Shown here: positions 1-5,609 of the stretch, piece after piece
Layout of the letters: the number at the start of each line of letters is the position of its first letter
Position numbering within the stretch: position 1 is the first letter of the stretch
Source: Butyrivibrio sp.
Lineage (GTDB): Bacteria > Bacillota_A > Clostridia > Lachnospirales > Lachnospiraceae
Assembly: GCA_017996845.1 (NCBI GenBank)
Contig: JAGOGF010000151.1
Coordinates: 1 to 5,609 of the forward strand
DNA: 5,609 bases
Direction: 5' to 3'
Notes under the pieces: generated by a model
Seen by the model: only the letters and a program-made list of their open reading frames with translations
Told to the model about the DNA's origin: nothing
Database searches by the model: none
Translations under genes and position numbers: made by a program

Positions 1-90
1 GATTGGGGTGAATGATATTATACTTCTTGTAACCCCCCAATATATTATATAGTTTTTTGCTATACCCCATAAGAAAGAAATACCTTCTCT

Positions 91-123
91 AAAAAAGACA
101 GCCCTCCCAAAGCTGTCTTTTTT
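91..123 (+). terminator. Intrinsic (bidirectional-looking) terminator upstream of the GH13 gene
   Basis: Bases 91-102 (AAAAAAGACAGC) pair perfectly with 112-123 (GCTGTCTTTTTT) around a 9-base loop. The GACAGC/GCTGTC core is flanked by an A-run on the left and a T-run on the right, so the hairpin could stop transcription from either direction. It most simply ends an upstream plus-strand transcript whose gene lies outside the window. It is odd that the GH13 start codon is only 32 bases further on, leaving almost no room for a separate promoter, so it may also act as a leader attenuator. Confidence 0.85.
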
Positions 124-155
124 ACTGCCCTGAAATAACAGTTGGAGGAAAAAAC

Positions 156-2258
156 ATGCTGGATTTAAAAGCACTCTTTCACGATATGACGGCCCAGTTT
201 CTAAATCCTGCAGAATGTGAGCCGGGAGATATTGTAACGGTTCGTTTTCGCACAGGAAGGGACCAGGCTGAAGGTGTTGAGCTGATCATGGATACCAAGA
301 CGGTTGCAATGAAAAAAGTTTGGTCAGAACAGGATTTTGATTATTATGAGGCATCAATGCAGATGCAGGACAGCATGGTTTCATACTGCTTCCGGATTCG
401 AGCAGCAGAAAGAAGTGTAGTGTATGACAGACGGGGCGGAACTGCAAAGAAGCTTGCTTCGGACAAGATGATGTTTCACCTGATTCCTGGATTCCATACC
501 CCGGAATGGGCCAAAGGTGCAGTGATGTACCAGATTTTTACAGATCGTTTCTATAATGGTGATCGCAGCAATGATGTGCTGACAAATGAATATCATTATA
601 TGGGTAAAAATGTGCGTTTTGTTGATAACTGGAATCGAGTGCCATTTTCCAAATGGGATGGGTGTGAGTTTTATGGAGGAGATTTGCAGGGTGTTTTGGA
701 TAAAATGGATTATCTGCAAACGCTTGGTATTGAAGTAATATATTTTAATCCACTTTTTTGCTCTCCGTCGAGTCATAAATATGATATACAGGATTATGAT
801 CATATTGATCCGCATTTTGGAAAAATCGTTTCAGATAAAGGCGCGCTTTTATCTGAAACAGCACGCAGCAATCGGCATGCACAAAAATATATCAATAGAG
901 TAACGAATGAAGAAAATCTGCAGGCAAGTGATGAATTGTTCCGGCAGGTTGTAGAAGAAGCACATCGGCGCGGCATACGTGTAATTCTGGATGGCGTATT
1001 TAACCATTGCGGATCTTTTAACAAGTGGCTGGACAGAGAAAGAATATATGAAAATGTACCGGGGTATAGCACAGGTGCATATATTTCGGCGGATAGCCCC
1101 TATCATAATTACTTTTCTTTTCATGGAAAAAAGTGGCCCAATAATAAAAATTATGATGGATGGTGGAACTATGATACACTTCCTAAATTAAATTATGAGG
1201 CGTCTGAAGAACTTTGTGAATACGTGCTCGGTATTGGGAGAAAATGGGTTTCAGCCCCTTTTTACGTCGATGGATGGAGACTGGATGTGGCTGCTGATCT
1301 GGGGCATTCCAGTATTTTTAATCATACTTTTTGGAAACGTTTCCGCAAGGCGGTTAAACAGGCCAATCCGGAGGCAATCATTCTGGCTGAGCATTATGGC
1401 TCTGCCAGAAACTGGCTGCAGGGAGATGAGTGGGATACCGTTATGAACTACGACGCATTCATGGAACCACTGACTTACTTTCTGACTGGAATGGAAAAGC
1501 ACAGTGATGCCTATCATTCCGAAATGGAAGGGGATGCAAAGGCATTTTGGAAGCAGATGACACATTATATCGCGGAGAATTTTACAGAGGCCTCTTTTCA
1601 TACAGCGATGAATGAATTATCTAATCATGATCATTCAAGATTTCTGACCCGAACCAATCATATAGTAGGACGGTGCGAGAAAAAGGGTAATCTGGCAGCA
1701 GATCAAAATGTACGAAAATATATTATGCGAGAGGCGGTTGTGGTGCAGATGACCTGGCCGGGGGCACCGACTATTTATTATGGAGATGAGGCTGGTCTCA
1801 GCGGGTTTACTGACCCGGATAACCGAAGAACATATCCCTGGGGGCAGGAAGATCAGGAGATGATTGCATTTCATCGGGATGCAATTCTGATGCACAAACA
1901 AAATGAAGAACTTCGAACCGGATCATTATGTGCAATTGCAGTACAGCATGAAAAAAATGTTCTTGCATATGGGCGATTTAATGCAGATGCAGCCTGTGTT
2001 GTTGTACTAAACAATAGTATGGAAGAAGTGACGGAGCAGCTTGATGTACATTATCTCGGAATACGCAGAGACTGCATGCTGCGACAGCTTCTGAGAACGA
2101 CAGAAACGGGATATGAAACGACGGCAATACAGATGACGGTTACAAATGGGAGACTGACACTTACGATTCCTGCATATGCAGCAGTTGTGCTGAAATATGT
2201 AAAAAGAGAAGCAGAGGGTCCGGAATACATAAAATATCATTTTGCAGAATTTAGATGA
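156..2258 (+). CDS. GH13 alpha-amylase family enzyme, neopullulanase/cyclomaltodextrinase-like, cytoplasmic
   Basis: This is a 700-residue retaining alpha-glucan hydrolase. Residues about 1-110 look like an N-terminal beta-sandwich (CBM34-like), about 120-580 form the catalytic (beta/alpha)8 barrel, opening with VMYQIFTDRF at 123-132, and about 590-685 form the C-terminal beta domain. Visible GH13 regions are DGVFNH at 279-284, GWRLDVA at 373-379 (nucleophile D377), ILAEHYG at 409-415 (acid/base E412), NHDHSRF at 490-496 (stabiliser D492), LPKLN at 342-346 and YYGDEAG at 541-547. LPKLN matches the MPKLN signature of the neopullulanase/maltogenic amylase group. There is no signal peptide or membrane segment, so it should act on imported maltooligosaccharides, pullulan-type fragments or cyclodextrins. 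GGAGG at 144-148 lies seven bases before the ATG and fixes the start. An extra segment of about 35 residues (222-256) interrupts the usual DPHFG-to-helix junction. Exact substrate and subfamily cannot be read from motifs alone. Confidence 0.93.
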   Translation: MLDLKALFHDMTAQFLNPAECEPGDIVTVRFRTGRDQAEGVELIMDTKTVAMKKVWSEQDFDYYEASMQMQDSMVSYCFRIRAAERSVVYDRRGGTAKKLASDKMMFHLIPGFHTPEWAKGAVMYQIFTDRFYNGDRSNDVLTNEYHYMGKNVRFVDNWNRVPFSKWDGCEFYGGDLQGVLDKMDYLQTLGIEVIYFNPLFCSPSSHKYDIQDYDHIDPHFGKIVSDKGALLSETARSNRHAQKYINRVTNEENLQASDELFRQVVEEAHRRGIRVILDGVFNHCGSFNKWLDRERIYENVPGYSTGAYISADSPYHNYFSFHGKKWPNNKNYDGWWNYDTLPKLNYEASEELCEYVLGIGRKWVSAPFYVDGWRLDVAADLGHSSIFNHTFWKRFRKAVKQANPEAIILAEHYGSARNWLQGDEWDTVMNYDAFMEPLTYFLTGMEKHSDAYHSEMEGDAKAFWKQMTHYIAENFTEASFHTAMNELSNHDHSRFLTRTNHIVGRCEKKGNLAADQNVRKYIMREAVVVQMTWPGAPTIYYGDEAGLSGFTDPDNRRTYPWGQEDQEMIAFHRDAILMHKQNEELRTGSLCAIAVQHEKNVLAYGRFNADAACVVVLNNSMEEVTEQLDVHYLGIRRDCMLRQLLRTTETGYETTAIQMTVTNGRLTLTIPAYAAVVLKYVKREAEGPEYIKYHFAEFR

Positions 2259-2327
2259 AGAAGTGAAAAATTTGCATTTTGTTATATCATAAATATGCTT
2301 TATTTCGGATTATCATGAAAAAACGGC

Positions 2328-2356
2328 TATACTCTTCATTTAAACTGCGCTATAAT
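2328..2356 (+). promoter_or_regulatory. Probable sigma-A promoter of the aldolase gene
   Basis: A perfect -10 hexamer TATAAT lies at 2351-2356. At 17-base spacing the -35 position is TATACT (2328-2333), only three of six matches to TTGACA, so the -35 is weak. Transcription would start near 2363, giving a leader of about 47 bases containing the Shine-Dalgarno AAGGATGG (2393-2400). No terminator is visible between the GH13 stop and this point, so read-through from the GH13 gene may add to expression. A separate promoter is expected for a core glycolytic gene. Confidence 0.55.
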
Positions 2357-2409
2357 AAGACCGAATTTAGTGCCAAGACACTTATTTCAGGAAAGGATGG
2401 TAACAAATT

Positions 2410-3345
2410 ATGCCATTAGTTACAACTACCGAGATGTTTAAAAAAGCATATAACGGCGGATATGCTGTAGGTGCGTTTAATGTCAACAACATGGAGATCG
2501 TACAGGCAATCACAGAAGCAGCAAATGAACTTCGTTCGCCTGTAATTCTGCAGTGTTCAGCTGGTGCAAGAAAGTATGCACAGCAGGCTTATCTTGTAAA
2601 GCTGGTTGAAGCAGCTTGTGAGACGACAGATATTCCGATTGCTCTTCACCTTGATCACGGTGCAGATTTTGAAATCTGTAAGGATTGTATTGATAACGGA
2701 TTTACATCTGTTATGATTGATGGATCATCCAAGTCATATGACGATAATATTGCAGTATCCAAGAAAGTTGCAGATTATGCACATGATAGAGGTGTCGTAG
2801 TAGAAGCGGAGCTTGGAACACTTGCAGGTGTTGAAGATGATGTAAAGGTTGCAGCAGAAAGTGCACAGTACACGGATCCTGATCAGGTTGTAGACTTTGT
2901 TCAGAGAACAGGTGTTGATTCACTTGCAATTGCAATCGGAACCAGTCATGGTGCATTTAAATTCAAACCAGGCGTTGAACCGCATATTCGTCTTGATATT
3001 CTGGATGAAATTGTTAAGAAGCTTCCTGGCTTCCCGATTGTTCTTCATGGTTCATCTTCTGTGTTGCCCAAGTATGTTAAGATCATCAATGATAATGGCG
3101 GCGCTATGCAGGATGCAGTAGGAATTCCGGAAGCACAGCTTCGTGATGCTGCAAGAAGTGCAGTTTGCAAGATCAATATTGATTCTGATCTTCGCCTTGG
3201 AATGACAGCTGGAATCAGAGAGCATCTGTTTGCACATCCGGATCATTTTGATCCCAGACAGTATATGACAGATGGCCGCGCTTATGTTAAGGAAATTGTT
3301 CATGATAAGATCCTTAATGTACTTGGCTCTGACGGTCAGGTTTGA
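2410..3345 (+). CDS. fba: Class II fructose-1,6-bisphosphate aldolase
   Basis: This 311-residue zinc-dependent aldolase interconverts fructose 1,6-bisphosphate with dihydroxyacetone phosphate and glyceraldehyde 3-phosphate in cytoplasmic glycolysis and gluconeogenesis. LHLDHG at 79-84 holds the catalytic Asp82 and zinc ligand His83; the other ligands are His180 (IGTSHGAFK) and His213 (VLHGSSS). Glu132 and Glu134 sit in VVVEAELG, and NIDSDLR at 256-262 is the family's phosphate-binding segment. The stretch from His213 to NIDSD (about 43 residues, with GGAMQDAVGIP) is long. It resembles clostridial and Giardia FBP aldolases, whereas tagatose-bisphosphate aldolases (GatY/KbaY) have a shorter loop, so FBP is the preferred substrate call. 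Leucine is encoded by CTT in 15 of 21 cases, unlike the CTG preference of the following gene, consistent with high expression. It has its own likely promoter and terminator, so it is probably mainly monocistronic. Confidence 0.95.
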   Translation: MPLVTTTEMFKKAYNGGYAVGAFNVNNMEIVQAITEAANELRSPVILQCSAGARKYAQQAYLVKLVEAACETTDIPIALHLDHGADFEICKDCIDNGFTSVMIDGSSKSYDDNIAVSKKVADYAHDRGVVVEAELGTLAGVEDDVKVAAESAQYTDPDQVVDFVQRTGVDSLAIAIGTSHGAFKFKPGVEPHIRLDILDEIVKKLPGFPIVLHGSSSVLPKYVKIINDNGGAMQDAVGIPEAQLRDAARSAVCKINIDSDLRLGMTAGIREHLFAHPDHFDPRQYMTDGRAYVKEIVHDKILNVLGSDGQV

Positions 3346-3381
3346 AACTGAACGGAATTACATATTTTTGAAAATAGAAGA

Positions 3382-3414
3382 CTCATGCGGATAAATTCCG
3401 TATGGGCCTTTTTT
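3382..3414 (+). terminator. Intrinsic terminator of the aldolase gene
   Basis: Bases 3382-3391 (CTCATGCGGA) pair with 3397-3406 (TCCGTATGGG) around the 5-base loop TAAAT. The 10-base-pair stem contains two G-T wobbles. After CC it runs into six T residues (3409-3414). It begins 36 bases after the aldolase stop codon and fits a Rho-independent terminator for that transcript. Confidence 0.85.
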
Positions 3415-3467
3415 AATCTTCTTTCAGATGATTTTTGAAATATTCATCAATAGCAGATAATCAGATA

Positions 3468-3476
3468 TGATATACT
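3468..3476 (+). promoter_or_regulatory. Extended -10 promoter of the malY/patB-like gene
   Basis: TGATATACT is an extended -10 element (TG, one base, then TATACT with five of six consensus matches). No good -35 is seen at 16-18 bases upstream, which extended -10 promoters can tolerate. Transcription would begin near 3483, giving a leader of about 26 bases with the Shine-Dalgarno at 3499-3503. It lies downstream of the aldolase terminator, so it probably drives the three-gene run that follows. Confidence 0.5.
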
Positions 3477-3498
3477 ATATATATAAATATTTTTATGT

Positions 3499-3503
3499 AG
3501 GAG
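3499..3503 (+). promoter_or_regulatory. Ribosome binding site fixing the start of the malY/patB-like gene
   Basis: AGGAG at 3499-3503 is five bases before the ATG at 3509. The reading frame stays open upstream to an ATG at 3467, but that codon overlaps the -10 element, has no ribosome binding site, and would add an implausible MIYYIYKYFYVGAE leader. The start at 3509 is therefore preferred. Confidence 0.85.
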
Positions 3504-3508
3504 CTGAG

Positions 3509-4726
3509 ATGACAGAATTTGATTTTACAACCATAATGGATAGACATGAAAAAGATGCAATTGCAGTAGACGGACTTGGTACAGCACCAGGATTTACTCC
3601 GGACGCACCAAGAGAAGGGTTTGATGCTATTCCGATGTGGGTTGCCGATATGAACTTTCCAACGGTTCCGGCGGCGGTCCGGAAAATGATTGAAAGAGCG
3701 CAGCATCCTGCATTTGGGTATTACAGTATTTCACCGGAATATTATGATGCAGTGATTAATTGGCAGGCAGATCGAAATAATGTGAAGGGACTGACTGCGG
3801 ATGAAATCGGATATGAAAATGGTGTGCTTGGAGGGGTAGTATCTGCACTCAGAGCATTTACGGTTCCGGGAGAAGCGGTGCTGATGCATTCTCCGACTTA
3901 TATTGGTTTTACAAGATGTATTGAGGATAGTGGACGCAAGATTATTTTGAGTGATCTGCAAAAAGATGCGGGTGGGATCTGGCGCATGGATTATGAGGAT
4001 ATGGATCGCAAACTGAAGAAGAATCATATTCATCTTGCAGTGTTCTGCAGTCCCCACAACCCGACAGGCCGCGTCTGGGAAAGAGAAGAACTGGAACAGG
4101 CAATGGAGGTTTTCAGGAGAAATGATTGTGTTGTGATTTCAGACGAAATCTGGAGTGATCTGCTGCTAAACGGCAACCGACATATTCCGACCCAGTCTGT
4201 ATCAGAAGATGCACGCGCGCGAACGATTGCTTTTTATGCACCTTCCAAAACCTTCAATCTGGCAGGATTGATTGGTTCTTATCGCATTGTTTATGACGCG
4301 CTGCTGAAAGATCGTATGAGGGTATCTGCGGACGCTACTCATTATAACAGTATGAATGTACTGAGTATGCATGCACTGATTGGCTGTTATAGCCAGGAAG
4401 GGCGCAGGTGGGTAGACGAGTTAAGAACGGTTCTCAGCAAAAATGTAAATTATGCAGCAGATCATATTGAACAATTTTATGAGGGCATTACACTCTCTAA
4501 GCCGCAGGGAACCTATATGCTGTATCTTGATTGTGAAACCTACTGCTGTAAAAAAGGGATTACATTGGATACGCTGCTGAAAGCCGGGTGGGATGTGGGT
4601 GTTGCCTGGCAGGATGGACGTCCTTTTCACGGTCCCTATGCAATTCGGATGAACCTTGCTTCTCCTTTTTCAAGGATTGAAGAGGCGTTTGAGAGGCTGG
4701 ATCAATATGTTTTTGAAGTAATATAA
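3509..4726 (+). CDS. MalY/PatB-family PLP-dependent aminotransferase-fold enzyme, probable cysteine-S-conjugate beta-lyase
   Basis: This 405-residue fold-type I PLP enzyme of the class I/II aminotransferase superfamily belongs to the MalY/PatB branch. That branch typically performs beta-elimination on cystathionine or other cysteine S-conjugates, releasing a thiol, pyruvate and ammonia. Visible landmarks are IPMWVADMNFP at 41-51 (the family's WVADMDF signature), SPHNPTG at 181-187 with cofactor-contacting Asn184, VISDEIW at 209-215 with Asp212 facing the pyridine nitrogen, APSKTFN at 244-250 with Schiff-base Lys247, and AIRMNLA at 378-384 with carboxylate-binding Arg380. All key residues are present and length is normal. 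The segment before the WVADM motif (about 12-40) departs from the usual DRRGTNSVKWD-type opening, which I associate with a clostridial subgroup. In E. coli MalY also inhibits the maltose activator MalT; nothing here supports such a role. A true aminotransferase activity cannot be excluded. Confidence 0.9.
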   Translation: MTEFDFTTIMDRHEKDAIAVDGLGTAPGFTPDAPREGFDAIPMWVADMNFPTVPAAVRKMIERAQHPAFGYYSISPEYYDAVINWQADRNNVKGLTADEIGYENGVLGGVVSALRAFTVPGEAVLMHSPTYIGFTRCIEDSGRKIILSDLQKDAGGIWRMDYEDMDRKLKKNHIHLAVFCSPHNPTGRVWEREELEQAMEVFRRNDCVVISDEIWSDLLLNGNRHIPTQSVSEDARARTIAFYAPSKTFNLAGLIGSYRIVYDALLKDRMRVSADATHYNSMNVLSMHALIGCYSQEGRRWVDELRTVLSKNVNYAADHIEQFYEGITLSKPQGTYMLYLDCETYCCKKGITLDTLLKAGWDVGVAWQDGRPFHGPYAIRMNLASPFSRIEEAFERLDQYVFEVI

Positions 4727-4787
4727 ATAATTGCTGCCATTGAATAATTGTATTTGATGCATAGTAGGTAAGACAGAGGAATATGAA

Positions 4788-5291
4788 ATGCATAATGAAC
4801 TGACGCACAAAGATATTGAAGATATGGAAGCGGAGATTGAAAACCGTAAGATTGTGATCAGAAAAGAACTTCTGGAGCATGTGAAAGAAGCAAGAGCACA
4901 GGGTGACCTGAGTGAGAACTTTGAGTATTATGCTGCAAAGAAGGCAAAGAATCAAAATGAAAGCAGAATTCGTTTTCTGGAACGAATGATCAAGACTGCA
5001 AATGTGATTGAAGACAATACGACGGACGATCAGGTCGGAATGAATAAAACCGTTACAGTTCGTGTGGAGGAAGATCAATCAACTGAAATCTATAAGATTG
5101 TCACTACGATGCGTGGGAATTCTCTGAAAGGGTTGATCAGCATAGAATCTCCGCTTGGGAGAACCCTTTTGGGACACCGGGTTGGAGATATTGTTACGAT
5201 TAAAGTGTCTGATGAATACAGCTATGATGTGACAATTCTGAAAATTGAAAATACAGGACTGACGCAGGAGGATAGGATCAGAGACTTCTGA
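4788..5291 (+). CDS. greA: Transcription elongation factor, GreA/GreB family
   Basis: This 167-residue secondary-channel factor stimulates transcript cleavage by backtracked RNA polymerase. Residues about 8-75 form the antiparallel coiled coil, with EARAQGDLSENFEYY at 34-48 carrying the acidic tip pair Asp40 and Glu43 (E. coli GreA Asp41 and Glu44). Residues about 85-160 form the FKBP-like C-terminal domain, with SIESPLGRTLLGHRVGD at about 121-137. Both functional parts are intact, so cleavage activity is likely. The first 30 residues lack the common MTxEGYxKLxxEL opening and use a highly charged helix instead, so this may be a paralogue alongside a standard GreA. AGAGGA at 4775-4780, seven bases before the ATG, supports the start. 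The 61-base gap from the previous gene shows no terminator or convincing promoter, so it is probably co-transcribed. Confidence 0.93.
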   Translation: MHNELTHKDIEDMEAEIENRKIVIRKELLEHVKEARAQGDLSENFEYYAAKKAKNQNESRIRFLERMIKTANVIEDNTTDDQVGMNKTVTVRVEEDQSTEIYKIVTTMRGNSLKGLISIESPLGRTLLGHRVGDIVTIKVSDEYSYDVTILKIENTGLTQEDRIRDF

Positions 5292-5296
5292 GGAGG
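5291..5296 (+). promoter_or_regulatory. Shine-Dalgarno overlapping the greA stop codon
   Basis: AGGAGG begins with the last base of the greA TGA (5289-5291) and is eight bases before the next ATG at 5305. The overlap suggests translational coupling and fixes the downstream start. Two in-frame GTG codons (5296, 5299) overlap or abut this site and are poor start candidates. Confidence 0.9.
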
Positions 5297-5304
5297 TGGT
5301 GTTT

Positions 5305-5609
5305 ATGCAAAGGACAGATGAAAATATCGGGCCGGCAATTGATCCGGAGGCATTTATTGCAGAGGGTGCGGTTATTCTGGGAGATGTATCAATTGGAAAG
5401 AATTGCAGTATCTGGTATCATACAACGATTCGTGCAGACCGCGCGCCGGTATATATTGGAGAGGGCAGTAATGTACAGGATAATGCAGTGATTCATATGG
5501 ATTATGATCTTCCGGTTCATATAGGCAGGTTTGTGACAATCGGACATGGTGCAATTGTACATGGTGCACAGATAGGTGACTATTCTCTGATTGGAATGGG
5601 AGCAATCCT
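5305..5609 (+). CDS. Gamma-class carbonic anhydrase-like protein (left-handed beta-helix), 3' end beyond window
   Basis: The first 101 codons are present and the frame runs open off the window edge; family members are usually about 160-180 residues, so over half is visible. Hexapeptide-repeat turns typical of a left-handed beta-helix are seen (VILGDVSIG, VYIGEGS, VHIGRFVTIG, AQIGDYSLIG). The gamma-carbonic anhydrase landmarks are SIWYHTTIRAD at 35-45 (Arg43 and Asp45), NVQDNAVIH at 56-64, and IGHGAIVHG at 79-87, giving a predicted trimer-interface metal site of His64, His81 and His86. The lineage resembles bacterial YrdA/PaaY-type proteins. Many of these have weak or no measured carbonic anhydrase activity, and some act on acyl-CoA-derived substrates, so metal binding is well supported but catalysis is not. 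No signal peptide is seen, so it is cytoplasmic. It is translationally coupled to the greA-like gene. Confidence 0.93.
   Translation, partial: MQRTDENIGPAIDPEAFIAEGAVILGDVSIGKNCSIWYHTTIRADRAPVYIGEGSNVQDNAVIHMDYDLPVHIGRFVTIGHGAIVHGAQIGDYSLIGMGAI

Noticed and set aside
2..41. Inverted repeat ATTGGGG (2-8) / CCCCAAT (35-41)
   Set aside because: Seven base pairs around a 26-base loop with no T-run and no conserved context; could be chance.
2..52. Open plus-strand frame of 16 codons ending in TAG at 50-52, possible tail of an upstream gene
   Set aside because: The stretch (IGVNDIILLVTPQYII) is too short to recognise, and its A+T-rich end could be open by chance. Its position before the terminator is suggestive but not enough to annotate.
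381..815. Long minus-strand open frame inside the GH13 gene, and similar antisense frames elsewhere (1251-1601, 4560-5078)
   Set aside because: They lie entirely or almost entirely opposite well-supported genes, lack ribosome binding sites and have no recognisable domains; they follow from the codon bias of the real genes.
3436..3446. Palindrome TGAA-ATA-TTCA upstream of the malY/patB-like promoter
   Set aside because: It sits at a plausible operator position, but at 11 bases in A+T-rich DNA, with no second copy, it matches no operator I know.
3509..4726. Functional link between the GH13 amylase and the MalY-family gene through maltose regulation
   Set aside because: MalY's regulatory role is known for E. 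coli MalT. No MalT is visible here, the genes are separated by the aldolase and a terminator, and a C-S lyase role explains the motifs.
4726..4750. Direct repeat AATAATTG (4726-4733 and 4743-4750) between the PLP-enzyme gene and greA
   Set aside because: Only two 8-base copies in low-complexity A+T-rich sequence; not convincing as a binding site or recombination scar.

Overview
The window is a compact stretch of five plus-strand genes with short gaps. It looks like the chromosome of a low-to-moderate G+C Gram-positive anaerobe, most likely a Lachnospiraceae (Clostridium cluster XIVa) member. Three things suggest this: the class II aldolase, the MalY/PatB-type enzyme and the GreA-like protein all resemble the forms I associate with that family; purine-rich Shine-Dalgarno sequences are strong; and compact intrinsic terminators are used. 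The taxonomic call is inference from protein character, not a search result.

Layout. Bases 1-90 are an A+T-rich stretch with no convincing gene, followed by an intrinsic terminator (91-123) that sits only 32 bases before a 700-residue cytoplasmic GH13 alpha-amylase/neopullulanase-type enzyme (156-2258). A 151-base gap carrying a TATAAT-type promoter leads to class II fructose-1,6-bisphosphate aldolase (2410-3345), which ends in a good intrinsic terminator (3382-3414). An extended -10 promoter then precedes a MalY/PatB-type PLP enzyme (true start 3509, ending 4726). This is followed by a GreA-family elongation factor (4788-5291) and the first 101 codons of a gamma-class carbonic anhydrase-like hexapeptide protein (5305 to the window edge). 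The last two genes are tightly coupled, because the stop codon of the first overlaps the ribosome binding site of the second.

How the genes fit together. The GH13 enzyme would break imported alpha-glucans inside the cell and the aldolase serves glycolysis, so the first half is carbohydrate catabolism. The second half, probably one transcript from the 3468 promoter, combines a probable cysteine-S-conjugate beta-lyase, an RNA polymerase rescue factor and a metal-binding left-handed beta-helix protein. They share no obvious pathway, so this looks like housekeeping co-transcription.

I found no mobile element, CRISPR array, RNA gene or clearly novel system. The points worth a second look are regulatory (a terminator inside a leader, mutually exclusive RNA pairings after the aldolase) and protein-level (an insertion in the GH13 barrel, a divergent GreA N-terminus).
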